Shown here: piece by piece, positions 14,410 through 25,389 of the stretch | Position numbering within the stretch: position 1 is the stretch's first letter | Layout of the letters: every line of letters begins with the position of its first letter | NCBI RefSeq assembly: GCF_000712595.1 | Contig: NZ_JOTN01000002.1 | Span: forward strand, 124,001 to 188,000 | Length of the DNA stretch: 64,000 nt | Direction: 5' to 3' | Origin: Bacillus manliponensis | Lineage (GTDB): Bacteria > Bacillota > Bacilli > Bacillales > Bacillaceae_G | Notes under the pieces: model-generated | Told to the model about the DNA's origin: nothing | Databases searched by the model: none | Seen by the model: only the letters and a program-made list of their open reading frames with translations | Program-made: the position numbers and the translations under genes

Positions 14410-15690
14410 TTATGAAGCCATTTTCTTTGATTGCGTTTCTTTCATTTCAGGTAAAACTAAGTTTAGCAGTACACCAACAATTGCTGCTAGTGCCATTCCC
14501 TCTACTTTGAACAATTCACCAACATGTAGAACTGCACCACCGATTCCGATAACAAGAATTACTGAAGCGATGATCAAATTTCGTTTATCCCCTAAATCTG
14601 TTTTATCATCAACCATCATGCGAAGTCCGCTTGATGCGATTACACCGAATAGTAAGATAGATACACCACCCATTACTGGCGTTGGAATGGAGTGAATGAG
14701 TGCTCCTATTTTTCCAACGAAGCCAAACATAATTGCAAGAAGTGCTGAACCGATAAATAGGTAAATGCTATATGCTCTTGTAATTGCTAGAACACCTATA
14801 TTCTCACCGTACGTTGTATTCGGTGGCCCACCAAGCATTGAGGCAATCAGCGTTGCAATTCCGTCACCCATAATGGAGCGATGTAAACCTGGTTTTTGAA
14901 TTAAATCTTTCTCGATTACATTGCCAAGTACGATTTGATGCCCGATATGTTCTGAGATTGTTACTAATGCAACCGGAACCATTAAGAGCACAATTTCCCA
15001 TGAAATTTCTGGCGTGTAGGACACGAACGGTATAACAAACTCCGGTACTTCAAACCATTTCGCTTCCATTACTGGCTTAAAATCTACTAACCCTTGGAAG
15101 CAGGCGAATATATAACCTCCGATAATTCCAACCAACACTGGAATGATACTGAAAAATCCTCTACCAAAGATTGAGCATAAGATTGTTATAAAGAGCGTTA
15201 CAAGTGCGACTGAAAAATGAGTTAAACTATATTCTCCCTTCGCATCGTTCATTGCCATTCCTACCGCTGTATGAGCAAGTGCTAATCCGATAACCATGAC
15301 AACTGGACCAACTACAATAGGTGGTAGTAATTTCATAATCCAGTTCGATCCTGACTTTTTGATTCCAAATGCGACTAATAAGTACACAAGACCTGCTAAT
15401 ATTCCACCAATCATCGCTGCTCCTGGTCCACCAACTGTTTTTGCTGTAATAATTGGTGCGATAAAAGCGAACGATGATCCTAAGTAGGCTGGCACTTGCC
15501 CTTTCGTTACAAGTAGAAACGCTAACGTTCCAAGTCCACTTGATATTAATGCAACCGCTGGGCTTAGCCCTGTTAAAAACGGAACAAGCACTGTTGCTCC
15601 AAACATCGCGAACAGATGTTGTATGCTTAAAAACAACCATTTCCCTGGCTTTGGTATTTCATGAATGTCTAGTACCGGTTTTTGTTCCAT
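14410..15690 (-). CDS. pyrP: Uracil permease
   Basis: PyrP imports uracil by proton symport for salvage. The 426-residue member of the NCS2 (nucleobase-ascorbate) family has about 12-14 membrane spans; residues near 75 (YLGSSFAFIAPI) and near 240 (LVTISEHIGHQ) hold the substrate-site Ser and the His/Glu typical of UraA. The start chosen is ATG 15690, spaced six bases from AGGAGG; an ATG six bases upstream abuts the ribosome site. It sits between two attenuators in the pyr operon, as in B. subtilis. Confidence 0.95.
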   Translation of the reverse strand: MEQKPVLDIHEIPKPGKWLFLSIQHLFAMFGATVLVPFLTGLSPAVALISSGLGTLAFLLVTKGQVPAYLGSSFAFIAPIITAKTVGGPGAAMIGGILAGLVYLLVAFGIKKSGSNWIMKLLPPIVVGPVVMVIGLALAHTAVGMAMNDAKGEYSLTHFSVALVTLFITILCSIFGRGFFSIIPVLVGIIGGYIFACFQGLVDFKPVMEAKWFEVPEFVIPFVSYTPEISWEIVLLMVPVALVTISEHIGHQIVLGNVIEKDLIQKPGLHRSIMGDGIATLIASMLGGPPNTTYGENIGVLAITRAYSIYLFIGSALLAIMFGFVGKIGALIHSIPTPVMGGVSILLFGVIASSGLRMMVDDKTDLGDKRNLIIASVILVIGIGGAVLHVGELFKVEGMALAAIVGVLLNLVLPEMKETQSKKMAS

Positions 15691-15722
15691 GGTCATCCTC
15701 CTATACCGTTCAAATTTAGCAA

Positions 15723-15836
15723 TAAAAAAAACTCTTTGCGCCCTATGCACAAAGAGTCCTATACTTTCGTACGCCAAATTTGACATACGGAAGTCAAGAC
15801 CCTTTGGCAGCCTCACGGGGCTACATTTAAAAGGGC
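15723..15836 (-). promoter_or_regulatory. PyrR-regulated attenuator 2 (pyrR-pyrP)
   Basis: A PyrR-binding-type hairpin, with the core TAGCCCCGTGAGGCTG (about 15807-15835), precedes a terminator with ACTCTTTG/CAAAGAGT arms (15731-15757) followed by a run of T. The loop sequence closely repeats that of attenuator 1. Confidence 0.88.
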
Positions 15837-15837
15837 G

Positions 15838-16401
<564 letters not shown>

Positions 16402-16422
16402 TTATTCGTGAGAGGATGGCAT

Positions 16423-16542
16423 AAAAAAATCCTCTCGCCATGTGTGCGAGAGGACTTAGACAAAAGGGTATACGCGTACCCTAATATACTTCTAACCGTC
16501 ACCTTCTCAACCTCACGGGGCTGTGTTAAAGGACCATTATTT
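16423..16542 (-). promoter_or_regulatory. PyrR-regulated attenuator 1 (pyrR leader)
   Basis: The leader has a PyrR-binding hairpin with the core CAGCCCCGTGAGGTTG (about 16508-16525), an intermediate antiterminator region, and a terminator TCCTCTCGC/GCGAGAGGA (16430-16454) with a T-run. It lies directly behind the promoter at 16553-16581. Confidence 0.88.
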
Positions 16543-16552
16543 AACTGATGCT

Positions 16553-16581
16553 AGTATCTCATCTTCTAATTGCTTTGTCAA
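16553..16581 (-). promoter_or_regulatory. Sigma-A promoter of the pyr operon
   Basis: On the minus strand TTGACA (16576-16581) and GATACT (16553-16558) are separated by exactly 17 bp. The promoter starts only a few bases beyond the stop codon of the upstream pseudouridine synthase gene, and the RNA would start near 16545, just before the PyrR leader. Confidence 0.8.
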
Positions 16582-16583
16582 TA

Positions 16584-17492
16584 TTATTTTCTCAAATCTT
16601 GTAAAACTTCTTCAAAAATTGCCGGAATAGGAGCTTCAAATTCCACATACTCGCCTGTACGCGGGTGGTTAAAGCCTAAAATTCCTGCATGTAACGCTTG
16701 ACCACCAATATCTAACGTTTTCTTTGGACCATATTTTGGATCACCAGCAAGTGGATAACCAATATATTTCATATGAACACGAATTTGATGTGTACGTCCC
16801 GTTTCAAGACGACATTCTACAAGAGTAAAGTTGTTAAAACGTTCTAACACTTGGAAATGTGTTACCGCGTGTTTCCCAAACTCATCAATCGTCATACTTT
16901 GACGATCTTTTTTATCGCGTCCAATTGGCGCTTCAATCGTCCCTTTATCGTGTGGAATTACACCATGTACAATCGCTTTATAACGTCTTGTTACTGTTTT
17001 TTCTACGAGTTGATTTACAAGTGATTCATGTGCCATATCATTTTTAGCAACCATTAATAAACCAGATGTATCTTTATCAATACGGTGAACAATACCAGGA
17101 CGCATTACGCCATTAATACCTGATAAATCTGTACAATGATGCATAAGGCCGTTCACTAACGTTCCTGTCGTATGACCTGGTGCCGGATGAACAACCATAC
17201 CACGCGGCTTATTAACAACAAGAACATCCGCATCTTCATAATACACTTCTAAATTCATATCTTCTGGCAAAATATCAAGTTCTTCTGGATCTGGAATTGT
17301 TACTGTGATTTCATCATTCACTCTTACTTTATAATTCCCTTTAATGTCTTTACCATTTACGGTTACAACACCATCTTTAATCCATTGTTGTACTTGTGAA
17401 CGAGACCATTCATCGTTTATATTCGATACGAACTTGTCAATTCGTTCACCTTTTTGTTCTTCTGTAACTGTTACTTGTACCACTTCACTCAT
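16584..17492 (-). CDS. rluD: RluD-type 23S rRNA pseudouridine synthase (YlyB)
   Basis: The 302-residue protein has an N-terminal S4 RNA-binding domain (about 12-75) and an RluA/RluD catalytic domain with the signature HRIDKDTSGLLM, whose Asp (about 139) is the catalytic nucleophile. It isomerises uridines in large-subunit rRNA; the exact sites are inferred from family. The B. subtilis neighbour is ylyB, and the order lspA-ylyB-pyrR is conserved. It starts 4 bases after lspA, so the two are probably cotranscribed. Confidence 0.93.
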   Translation of the reverse strand: MSEVVQVTVTEEQKGERIDKFVSNINDEWSRSQVQQWIKDGVVTVNGKDIKGNYKVRVNDEITVTIPDPEELDILPEDMNLEVYYEDADVLVVNKPRGMVVHPAPGHTTGTLVNGLMHHCTDLSGINGVMRPGIVHRIDKDTSGLLMVAKNDMAHESLVNQLVEKTVTRRYKAIVHGVIPHDKGTIEAPIGRDKKDRQSMTIDEFGKHAVTHFQVLERFNNFTLVECRLETGRTHQIRVHMKYIGYPLAGDPKYGPKKTLDIGGQALHAGILGFNHPRTGEYVEFEAPIPAIFEEVLQDLRK

Positions 17493-17496
17493 TCAC

Positions 17497-17961
17497 TTAC
17501 TCCTTCACTTTCTTACCTTCTAATATCGTTTGAATAATCATTAATCCGACACCTACACATAATGCCGTATCCGCAATATTAAATACCGGGAAATTGTACG
17601 AAAAAATATAGGTGTGGATAAAATCAACCACTTCTTGTCGGAATACGCGGTCGATAAAGTTACCAATTGCTCCTCCTAAAACAAGCCCAAGAGCAATACC
17701 AAGAAGCTTATCTGTCTTTGCATACTTTTCCATATAAGCTATGATAAAAATAACAAAAATCACTGTAATAATATAGAAGAACCACATTTTACCTTCTAAA
17801 ATCCCCCATGCCGCTCCTCGGTTACGGTGAGATGTTATGTAAAGTACATGATCAATAATCGGAATACTTTCACCGATTTCCATATTTTTCACAATAATCC
17901 ACTTTGACAGTTGATCAATTGCGATTACAAATAAAGCTATTAAATAATATATCATTTTCAT
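17497..17961 (-). CDS. lspA: Signal peptidase II (lipoprotein signal peptidase)
   Basis: This aspartic protease in the membrane cleaves lipoprotein signal peptides at the lipobox Cys. The 154-residue protein has four membrane helices and the two catalytic Asp, D104 in [10 protein letters not shown] and D131 in [11 protein letters not shown] 17961 lies behind GGGGGAAATG. It probably shares an operon with the rluD-type gene. Confidence 0.96.
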   Translation of the reverse strand: MKMIYYLIALFVIAIDQLSKWIIVKNMEIGESIPIIDHVLYITSHRNRGAAWGILEGKMWFFYIITVIFVIFIIAYMEKYAKTDKLLGIALGLVLGGAIGNFIDRVFRQEVVDFIHTYIFSYNFPVFNIADTALCVGVGLMIIQTILEGKKVKE

Positions 17962-18084
17962 TTCTCATTTCCCCCGCAATGACAGTGTACCTCAAAATTT
18001 TAGCATAGCTCATAGTTTTTCACAATGAAGCATTGCTGAGAGAATAAAATAAATAGGAATAAGGTAATATAAAGTTGTTGTAGT

Positions 18085-18417
18085 TTAAAATGTTTTTGTT
18101 TTTTTATATAAAAATTCGTGAACTGTGCGTGCAGTTGGCATCATTTTTAATTGTTTTAATGAAAGAAGTGTACCTGTTTCTTCACAAACACCATACATAC
18201 CTACTTCCATTTTGAAAAGCGCGCGCTCCACATCCTTCAAATCTTCCTTCATATCGTGAAGTAGTATTTTTTTTCTAACATCTTCCTTCTTCATACTAAA
18301 CAGCTCTTCTCCAAACTCCACATCATGTCCATATATGGTTTCTTTTGCTAATCGTTCTTGCAATTCCACTCGCATTAACTGTAATTCTTGTTTGATTTCC
18401 ATATACGTATCGCTCAC
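18085..18417 (-). CDS. ylyA: YlyA-like DksA/TraR-type protein lacking the zinc-finger cysteines
   Basis: The 110-residue protein resembles the DksA/TraR group: a helical hairpin rich in Glu and Lys, then the C-terminal GVCEETG...MMPTART segment. Only one Cys remains of the usual four, so a zinc finger cannot form. In B. subtilis ylyA sits at this place between ileS and lspA and has been linked to RNA polymerase and late forespore gene expression. A similar role is inferred from position and similarity. Confidence 0.8.
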   Translation of the reverse strand: MSDTYMEIKQELQLMRVELQERLAKETIYGHDVEFGEELFSMKKEDVRKKILLHDMKEDLKDVERALFKMEVGMYGVCEETGTLLSLKQLKMMPTARTVHEFLYKKTKTF

Positions 18418-18504
18418 GAATGCATTCCTCCTGGCTGAAGTGTACCGTTAGTTTATCCGAAAAACATGTGATTACAGCTCACACATTTTTCCTACGAAGG
18501 AAGA

Positions 18505-18540
18505 AAAAAACCGGTTGCTTTTATAAGCAACCGGTTTTTT
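18505..18540 (-). terminator. Terminator of ileS
   Basis: AACCGGTTGCTT and AAGCAACCGGTT form a perfect 12-bp stem with a 4-base loop, flanked by A- and T-runs. It lies between ileS and the ylyA promoter region. Confidence 0.9.
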
Positions 18541-18545
18541 ATTCA

Positions 18546-21311
18546 TTATTTTACATAATTTTCTTTTACTACTGTTGCACAACGTTCGCATAATGTTTTA
18601 TGCTCATCATCGCTGCCTACTGTTTCTGTAACAACCCAGCAACGTTCACATGTTTCACCAGTTGCTTGTGCTACTACAACAGCTGTATGCTCATATTTTG
18701 GTGCATCTGCTGGCGCTTCTTCAATCGTGCCACCAAGCTGATATTCAGAAACGATAAATAGTTGTTTCACATCTTCTGTAATAGATTGTAACAACTCTTT
18801 CATTTCTACTGTTGGATAAAGTGTGATGCTTGCATTTAATGACTTACCAATCACTTTTGCATTACGCGCTTCTTCTAATGCTTTTAACACATCATCACGA
18901 AGCGTCATAAATGCATCCCATTTTACTTTCAGTTCATCTGCACCTTCAAGTGTTACAGCTTCCGGCATATCCGTTAACTGTGCGCTCTCTCCTGTTACAC
19001 CTGGAACGTATGGCCATACTTCATCGGCTGTATGAGATAAAATTGGTGCAACAAGCTTTGTTAACGAAACAAGAACATCGTATAGTACTGTTTGAATTGC
19101 GCGGCGATCAGCATTGTTTGCTCCTTCGATGTATAATACATCTTTTGCAAAGTCTAAGTAGAACGCACTTAAATCAATTGTACAGAAGTTATGAATTGCA
19201 TGATATACAGCTGCAAATTCATACGTATCATATGCTTCTTTTACTTTCGTAATTAAATCGTTCAGTTTTACTAGCATGTAACGATCTACTTCACGAAGGT
19301 TTTCAATTGCTACCGCATCTTTACTTGGATCAAAATCAGCTAAGTTTCCAAGTAAGAAACGGAATGTGTTACGAATTTTACGGTATACTTCTGCTACTTG
19401 TTTTAAAATATCATCAGAAATACGTACATCTGATTGATAATCTACAGAAGCAACCCATAAACGTAAAATATCTGCGCCTAATTGATCCATGATTTTCTTC
19501 GGAACAACGATATTTCCGATAGACTTACTCATTTTACGACCTTCGCCATCAAGTACGAAGCCGTGGCTTAACACACCTTTATATGGCGCTTTTCCAGTAA
19601 CAGCAACAGCTGTTGATAAAGAAGAGTTAAACCAACCACGATATTGGTCAGAACCTTCTAAGTATAAATCAGCAGGGCGTTGTAAGTCTTCACGTTCTTC
19701 TAATACAGCTTGGTGAGAAGAACCAGAATCAAACCATACGTCCATAATATCCATTTCTCTACGGAACTCACCGTTTGGACTACCTGGATGTGTAAAGCCT
19801 TCTGGTAATAAGTCTTTCGCTTCACGCTCAAACCAAATGTTAGAACCGTGCTCACGGAATAAGTTTGCTACATGGTCAATTGTTTCATCTGTAATGATTG
19901 CATCGCCATTTTCTGCATAGAATACAGGAATTGGTACACCCCATGCACGTTGACGAGAAATACACCAATCACCGCGGTCGCGAACCATATTATGAAGACG
20001 TGTTTCACCCCATGCTGGTACCCATTTTGTTTCTTCAACTGCTTTTAACAGTTCTGGACGGAATGCTTCAATTGATGCAAACCATTGCGCTGTTGCACGG
20101 AAAATAATTGGTTGCTTCGTTCTCCAGTCATGTGGATAAGAGTGAGTAATAAATGTTAACTTCAATAAAGCTCCCACTTCTTCTAACTTTTCTGTGATTG
20201 GCTTGTTTGCTTTATCATAGAATAAACCTTCAAATCCAGGTGCTTCACTTGTTAATACACCTTTATCATCAACTGGGCAAAGAACATCTAAACCATAGTT
20301 CTTTCCAACGATGAAGTCATCTTCACCATGACCAGGCGCTGTATGTACACAACCAGTACCTGCATCTGTTGTAACATGCTCCCCTAACATAACTAAAGAA
20401 TCACGCTCATAGAACGGATGGCTTGCTGTTACGTACTCTAACTCACTACCTTTAATTGTTTTAGCAACTTCAGCATTTTCCCATTCTAACGTCTTAGCAA
20501 CTGTTTCAAACAGTTCAGAAGCGATAATATACTTTTCACCATTTACATTTACAACGCTATATTGAAGTTCTGGATGAACAGAAATACCTAAGTTTGCTGG
20601 TAATGTCCAAGGAGTTGTTGTCCAAATAATGAACTTCTCATCGCCTTCTAATACATCTTTTCCGTCTTTTACAGGGAATGCTACGTAAATCGATGCTGAT
20701 TTTTTATCTTTATATTCAATTTCTGCTTCTGCTAACGCAGATTCACTTGTTGGAGACCAGTATACTGGTTTTAGCCCTTTATAAATGTAACCTTTTTTCG
20801 CCATATCACCAAATACTTTAATTTGCTGCGCTTCATAATTTGGCTCTAATGTAATATAAGGATTATCCCAATCAGCACGTACGCCTAAACGTTTAAATTG
20901 TTCACGTTGACGGTCTACTTGCTCATATGCGTATTCTGCACAAAGTTTACGGAACTCAGCAACGGTCATTTCTTTACGCTTTACACCTTTGTTCGTTAAA
21001 GCTTGCTCAATTGGTAAACCATGTGTATCCCAGCCTGGTACATACGGTGCACAAAAACCGTTCATTGATTTGTAACGAACGATAAAGTCTTTTAACACTT
21101 TGTTTAACGCGTGCCCCATATGAATATCTCCATTTGCATATGGAGGGCCATCATGTAGCACAAATAGCGGACGACCTTTCGTATGCTCTTGTACTTTTTC
21201 ATAAATATTCATTTCTGCCCATTTCTCTTGCATTGCAGGCTCACGTTTCGGTAAATTTCCACGCATCGGAAATTCTGTCTTTGGCATTAGTAATGTATCT
21301 TTATATTCCAT
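18546..21311 (-). CDS. ileS: Isoleucyl-tRNA synthetase
   Basis: This class I synthetase charges tRNA-Ile. At 921 residues it is of the bacterial short type with a C-terminal zinc ribbon (CERCW...CERC). It shows the HIGH-type motif as [11 protein letters not shown] near residue 60 and KMSKS near 595. The start chosen is ATG 21311 behind AAGGAGG; an upstream in-frame start lies within the leader. A T-box riboswitch lies immediately upstream. Confidence 0.97.
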   Translation of the reverse strand: MEYKDTLLMPKTEFPMRGNLPKREPAMQEKWAEMNIYEKVQEHTKGRPLFVLHDGPPYANGDIHMGHALNKVLKDFIVRYKSMNGFCAPYVPGWDTHGLPIEQALTNKGVKRKEMTVAEFRKLCAEYAYEQVDRQREQFKRLGVRADWDNPYITLEPNYEAQQIKVFGDMAKKGYIYKGLKPVYWSPTSESALAEAEIEYKDKKSASIYVAFPVKDGKDVLEGDEKFIIWTTTPWTLPANLGISVHPELQYSVVNVNGEKYIIASELFETVAKTLEWENAEVAKTIKGSELEYVTASHPFYERDSLVMLGEHVTTDAGTGCVHTAPGHGEDDFIVGKNYGLDVLCPVDDKGVLTSEAPGFEGLFYDKANKPITEKLEEVGALLKLTFITHSYPHDWRTKQPIIFRATAQWFASIEAFRPELLKAVEETKWVPAWGETRLHNMVRDRGDWCISRQRAWGVPIPVFYAENGDAIITDETIDHVANLFREHGSNIWFEREAKDLLPEGFTHPGSPNGEFRREMDIMDVWFDSGSSHQAVLEEREDLQRPADLYLEGSDQYRGWFNSSLSTAVAVTGKAPYKGVLSHGFVLDGEGRKMSKSIGNIVVPKKIMDQLGADILRLWVASVDYQSDVRISDDILKQVAEVYRKIRNTFRFLLGNLADFDPSKDAVAIENLREVDRYMLVKLNDLITKVKEAYDTYEFAAVYHAIHNFCTIDLSAFYLDFAKDVLYIEGANNADRRAIQTVLYDVLVSLTKLVAPILSHTADEVWPYVPGVTGESAQLTDMPEAVTLEGADELKVKWDAFMTLRDDVLKALEEARNAKVIGKSLNASITLYPTVEMKELLQSITEDVKQLFIVSEYQLGGTIEEAPADAPKYEHTAVVVAQATGETCERCWVVTETVGSDDEHKTLCERCATVVKENYVK

Positions 21312-21365
21312 GCTTAATTCCTCCTTAAATATATAAAAACTCTTTCTAAAATGAACGAAAAAAAG

Positions 21366-21600
21366 AAACCTTCTCATCCCGAAAAAGGGACGAGAAGGTT
21401 TCCCGCGGTACCACCCTTGTAGACTATATGTATATATAATCCTCTTTACATTCTTAACGCGAATACACGCCAGCGCTTACTTCAATCGTTCAGCGTGGAA
21501 CTCAAGGGTGATATTCCTTTCTTCTCCTTATCCTGAGCTTCCACCATCCTCAGTTCGCTATATAAGGGCCGAAAAAAGTACTGCTCCCTATCTTCGTTTT
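21366..21600 (-). promoter_or_regulatory. T-box leader, isoleucine-specific
   Basis: The minus strand carries the T-box AGGGTGGTACCGCGG (21403-21417), then a terminator whose arms are AAACCTTCTCGTCCC and its complement (21366-21401) with a T-run. Upstream, the specifier loop has ATC (Ile) at 21510-21512 in the context AATATCACC, and the stem I sequences GGGAGCAGTA and GGTGGAAGC are present. Uncharged tRNA-Ile pairing at the codon and T-box would stabilise the antiterminator and turn on ileS. Confidence 0.95.
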
Positions 21601-21653
21601 TCTAAAAAATATGTTGTTTAAAATTATATGTAATTATGAGAAAAACGTCAAGC

Positions 21654-22160
21654 TTACACTGTTTCTTCTTTCTTTAACAGCTCGTCCACTTCTTCTTCCA
21701 GTTCAATTAGCTTGTCCCAATCATCATTGTTTAACATTTCAAGCTGTGCTTCCAGTAACATACGGAAGCGTGTGCGGAATACTTTCGCCTGCTTTTTCAA
21801 CTCTTCAATGTCAAACGCAACTTTTCTTGACTTTACAAGTGCTTCATTAATAATACGATCTGCATTTTTCTCTGCCTCACGAACGATTAATTTCGCTTCC
21901 TTTTGTGCGTTACGTTTTACTTCCTCTGCCGCTTCTTGTGCAACTACAATTGATTTATTTAATGTGTCTTCAATGTTCGAGAAATGATCTAATTTCCCTT
22001 CCAACTGTGCAACTTGTTCTTCTAATGCTTTCTTTTCACGAATGACAAGCTCGTAGTCTTTAATTACTTGATCAAGAAACTCGTTTACTTGATCCTCATC
22101 ATAGCCACGAAAACCGCGACCAAACTCTTTGTTATGAATATCCAATGGTGTTAAAGGCAC
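21654..22160 (-). CDS. divIVA: Cell-division/polarity scaffold DivIVA
   Basis: DivIVA binds negatively curved membrane at poles and septa and recruits Min and sporulation proteins. The 168-residue protein begins with the family N-terminal lipid-binding domain (MPLTPLDIHNKEF, then FRGYDEDQVNEFLDQ), followed by two long coiled coils rich in Glu, Lys and Ala. ATG 22160 is behind GGAGGTGG. It follows the ylm genes and precedes ileS, the conserved Firmicute order. Confidence 0.96.
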   Translation of the reverse strand: MPLTPLDIHNKEFGRGFRGYDEDQVNEFLDQVIKDYELVIREKKALEEQVAQLEGKLDHFSNIEDTLNKSIVVAQEAAEEVKRNAQKEAKLIVREAEKNADRIINEALVKSRKVAFDIEELKKQAKVFRTRFRMLLEAQLEMLNNDDWDKLIELEEEVDELLKKEETV

Positions 22161-22250
22161 GACGCCACCTCCAAGTAGTAATCTGAAATTTCCTTAATTT
22201 ATTATATCTTTTCTTCGACAAAATGGAAGGATTTCCTTCTAAAAAACAAA

Positions 22251-23024
22251 TCATTTTAGAAGTCCATACACAATTCTCCATTTATCGCGCTTTGTTTTAT
22301 CTTGAACATCAAATAATTTAGCTCGTCCATATCCTCTAATCGAAAATACATCTCCTGGAAAACATTCGTAAGCAACTTGCTCTGTCATTTTCCAATTCAC
22401 TTTCACAAGACCATTTTTAATAAGAGGCTGTGCTTTTTGACGAGATATATGAAAGATTTCCGATACTAATACATCTAATCGCAGCGATGAGACCGTTCCT
22501 GTCTTTTCATCCCACTGCTCTTGCACAGAAAGCGCCTTGTCTCCTTGCACTGCACTAAGAGACACTTTCATTTTTCCAATCGACTGTAAATTCATTTCAA
22601 TATACGAAGCAACTTCTTTCGCAACTACAATTTGGGCACGATTTTCACCAAGCCAAATATCACCGCATTTTTCTCTTTGTAATCCAATGGACATAAATGC
22701 ACCTAATATTTGCCTATGGTCTAAAGTATGAAATTTAGAAGGATAGTTGATTTCTAGTACTTCTACTTGAAACTCTTCTTCATCTAGCACGAGATAGTTT
22801 GGGTGTATCAGTGCTCGTTTTCGTTCTGCATGCTCTGCTGCACCATATAACTGAAATGCAGCATCTCCATGTTGACCGATAACAGTAGCTAAAATGTGCT
22901 GCTGCCTCGGGTCTAAGAATTCAGTTCGTTTCACCTGATGATATTCTTCAGCGGCGGTTTTCCACTCTAATACTTTATCAACAAAGACCGCTTCTTCTTG
23001 TCTAAAATGCTCATAGATGCTCAC
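22251..23024 (-). CDS. ylmH: S4-domain RNA-binding protein YlmH
   Basis: The 257-residue protein ends in an S4 RNA-binding domain (about 180-240, with RLDVLVSEIFHISRQKA). The N-terminal two thirds is the YlmH-specific fold. Family members associate with ribosomes, and roles in rescuing stalled large subunits have been reported. It lies between ylmG and divIVA in the same order as in B. subtilis. Confidence 0.92.
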   Translation of the reverse strand: MSIYEHFRQEEAVFVDKVLEWKTAAEEYHQVKRTEFLDPRQQHILATVIGQHGDAAFQLYGAAEHAERKRALIHPNYLVLDEEEFQVEVLEINYPSKFHTLDHRQILGAFMSIGLQREKCGDIWLGENRAQIVVAKEVASYIEMNLQSIGKMKVSLSAVQGDKALSVQEQWDEKTGTVSSLRLDVLVSEIFHISRQKAQPLIKNGLVKVNWKMTEQVAYECFPGDVFSIRGYGRAKLFDVQDKTKRDKWRIVYGLLK

Positions 23025-23035
23025 AATATGGCTCC

Positions 23036-23305
23036 TTACATGTTCATAAAGAACCCAAATAGAGTCGAGAGACCCATACCAGCTAATTGTAGTGTTAGGA
23101 TCCCTACAATTGGTGACAGGTCAATCATTCCAAGCGGCGGAATAAATCTACGAAATTGCTCTAAATACGGTTCACAAATACGCCCTAAAAATTCTCCAAT
23201 CGCTGACTCTCTCGCTCCTGGGAACCAGCTCATAAGAATATAAATAATTAATGCGTAAGAATAAAACCTAAATAACAAAAGAATTGCTGCTAATAATATT
23301 CCCAT
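23036..23305 (-). CDS. ylmG: YggT-family membrane protein YlmG
   Basis: An 89-residue protein with two hydrophobic helices (about 2-22 and 60-85) and the family segment [13 protein letters not shown]. YggT proteins are small membrane proteins linked with SepF and FtsZ function; the mechanism is unclear. It starts 6 bases after sepF and runs into ylmH with 11 bases between, so they are cotranscribed. Confidence 0.93.
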   Translation of the reverse strand: MGILLAAILLLFRFYSYALIIYILMSWFPGARESAIGEFLGRICEPYLEQFRRFIPPLGMIDLSPIVGILTLQLAGMGLSTLFGFFMNM

Positions 23306-23311
23306 AAGGTA

Positions 23312-23764
23312 TTACCACCTCTTTACGTTTGTTTCTTCATCTTCACCAAACAATTCAGAAATCGCGCCAACAATATCTACATTGTCTGGCGTACATATGA
23401 ATGTTTTTGGACCTAACTTTTGGATATCTCCGCCTATAGCGTATACAGTGCCGCTTAAAAAGTCAACAATACGAAGTGCTTGATCAGAAGACATGCGCTG
23501 CAAGTTAATCACAACAGCACGGCGACCTTTTAAATGATCTGCAATCCCTTGTGCTTCTGAATATGTACGCGGCTCTAGCAAAACAACTTTTGAAGCTTGC
23601 TTTGCTGTTTCAATGCTCACAATATTTTGTTTTGGTTGTGTTTTCGCAAGCTGAATATCCTGCTCTGGGTCATACTGCTTTTTCATTTCTTCTTGCTCCT
23701 TTTCGTAAGCTTCTCGCTCTTCTGGAGTATCAAAAAAGAAGTATTTTACTTTTGACCAACTCAT
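23312..23764 (-). CDS. sepF: FtsZ-bundling division protein SepF
   Basis: SepF tethers and bundles FtsZ filaments at the membrane. The 150-residue protein has a short amphipathic N-terminus ([11 protein letters not shown]), a linker, and the C-terminal DUF552 core (about 60-145) with [20 protein letters not shown]. The order ylmE-sepF-ylmG is conserved. Confidence 0.96.
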   Translation of the reverse strand: MSWSKVKYFFFDTPEEREAYEKEQEEMKKQYDPEQDIQLAKTQPKQNIVSIETAKQASKVVLLEPRTYSEAQGIADHLKGRRAVVINLQRMSSDQALRIVDFLSGTVYAIGGDIQKLGPKTFICTPDNVDIVGAISELFGEDEETNVKRW

Positions 23765-23783
23765 AATGATATTCTCCTTCCTT

Positions 23784-24458
23784 CTATGCTTTTCCTACTA
23801 AAATCGTCCCCAAACGAATACATGTAGCCCCTTCTTCAATTGCAATCGTATAATCATTTGACATCCCCATTGATAATTCCGTGCACGGTGCGTGCGGTAA
23901 CTGTAACTGCTCTACTTGCTGTTGCAGTTTTTTTAATGTTTGGAAACAACGGCGAATTTCTACTTCCTCCCCAGTAAACGGTGCCATCGTCATAAGACCA
24001 ACAACTTTAATGTTATCAAATTTCTCCAACTGATGAATGAACTCGATTACTTCTTCAATTGCTAATCCTTGTTTTGATTCTTCTAAAGAAGTCTTAACTT
24101 GCACAAAACAATAAATTGTTTTTTCAGCTCTCTTTTGAATTTCTTTTGCAAGAGAAAGGCGATCAAGAGAGTGTAAGTAATCAATTTTATTAATAATCTC
24201 TTTCACCTTCCGTGATTGCAACGAACCGATAAAATGCCACGCTGCACCTGAAGTAAAATAATCATATTTTTGTAAAAATCCTTCATTTCGGTTTTCACCA
24301 AGATGATGAATTCCCGCTTCCATTACTTCACCAGTCTTTTCAATTCCAACTGTTTTTGTTACAGCAACAAGCTTAATTTCTTCTCGCGAGCGACTTGCTC
24401 GTTTACAAGCTGCTGCAATTTCTCTCTCTACATGTGCTAAATTCTCTTGCACTGTCAT
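23784..24458 (-). CDS. ylmE: YggS-family PLP-binding protein YlmE
   Basis: The 224-residue protein is a single-domain PLP-binding barrel with the PLP Lys in KLVAVTKTV near residue 36 and the C-terminal phosphate site [19 protein letters not shown]. The family controls vitamin B6 and amino-acid homeostasis rather than catalysing a known reaction. It overlaps ylmD by 4 bases. Confidence 0.95.
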   Translation of the reverse strand: MTVQENLAHVEREIAAACKRASRSREEIKLVAVTKTVGIEKTGEVMEAGIHHLGENRNEGFLQKYDYFTSGAAWHFIGSLQSRKVKEIINKIDYLHSLDRLSLAKEIQKRAEKTIYCFVQVKTSLEESKQGLAIEEVIEFIHQLEKFDNIKVVGLMTMAPFTGEEVEIRRCFQTLKKLQQQVEQLQLPHAPCTELSMGMSNDYTIAIEEGATCIRLGTILVGKA

Positions 24459-25273
24459 TTCTTTTCTTCCTCCTTAAAGCCTATGAAACTCAACATTCTT
24501 CCCGTTGTTCCACGATCACGCCTATGCGAGAAAAATAATTGTTCCTCACAGCTTGTACAAAGAGACGAAACAATGAGATTCTCTTCTTTTATACCAGTTT
24601 GTCTACATAATAAACGATTGATTTCTTTTAAATCAATTGCATATTGTCCATCAGAAATTGTTTCATATGGAACAGATTCTGTAATGACTTTCTTTGCTGC
24701 TTCAAGCACCCGATCATCAACAACGTAACAACATGATCCAATAGATGGTCCTATCGCTACGCGAATATCTTCAATTGGTATGCCCTCATGGTTCCATTTT
24801 TCAATCATTTCATTTGCAATGCCAAGTACTGTTCCCTTCCATCCAGCATGTGCGAGCCCAACCATTCCATAAGATGGAGCATAAAAGTATAAAGGTACAC
24901 AATCAGCATAACAAGATGTTAAGAGAACGTCTTGTTCGCCAGTATAAATGCCATCCGTATTTGGAATTCCGTCCTTATACGAGAAAACACCTTTTCCCTT
25001 TTCTTGTTTACTCACTTTTGCAACATATTTGTCATGAACTTGCTCAGAACAAATCCAATTCTCAAGCGGGATTTGTAAAGTTTGAGATAGAATACGACGA
25101 TTTTCATGAACATGTTGCACATCATCATTTACATGTAATCCGAGATTCATTCCTTGGAATGAATCTCTACTCACTCCACCTTTTTTTGTCGTAAAACCTG
25201 CAATAATTGCCCCGAGTTCTTCCCATGCTTGCAAATGTAATATACCGTTCTTATATCTAAATGGTTCTCTCAT
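24455..25273 (-). CDS. ylmD: Peptidoglycan-editing/purine-nucleoside phosphorylase-type protein YlmD (PgeF family)
   Basis: The 272-residue protein has the laccase-domain metal ligands in CYADCVPLYFY and GLAHAGWKGTVLG and a C-terminal SHRRDRGTTGRM. Homologues act as zinc purine-nucleoside phosphorylases or in peptidoglycan editing. The start chosen is ATG 25273, ten bases after AAGGAG; an upstream in-frame start would lie before the ribosome site. Confidence 0.92.
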   Translation of the reverse strand: MREPFRYKNGILHLQAWEELGAIIAGFTTKKGGVSRDSFQGMNLGLHVNDDVQHVHENRRILSQTLQIPLENWICSEQVHDKYVAKVSKQEKGKGVFSYKDGIPNTDGIYTGEQDVLLTSCYADCVPLYFYAPSYGMVGLAHAGWKGTVLGIANEMIEKWNHEGIPIEDIRVAIGPSIGSCCYVVDDRVLEAAKKVITESVPYETISDGQYAIDLKEINRLLCRQTGIKEENLIVSSLCTSCEEQLFFSHRRDRGTTGRMLSFIGFKEEEKK

Positions 25274-25389
25274 AAAACGGCTCCTTATCATGAAATAACA
25301 GAAAACACTATGGTACTTCCTGTCTATTTTACCATACTTCTATTTTTTCATAATGACAACATAAAAAAAAGAGGAATTTGTAATATTCT

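Noticed and set aside
24745-25194. 149-residue open frame antisense to ylmD
   Set aside because: It is a His/Leu-rich shadow frame lying entirely inside ylmD.
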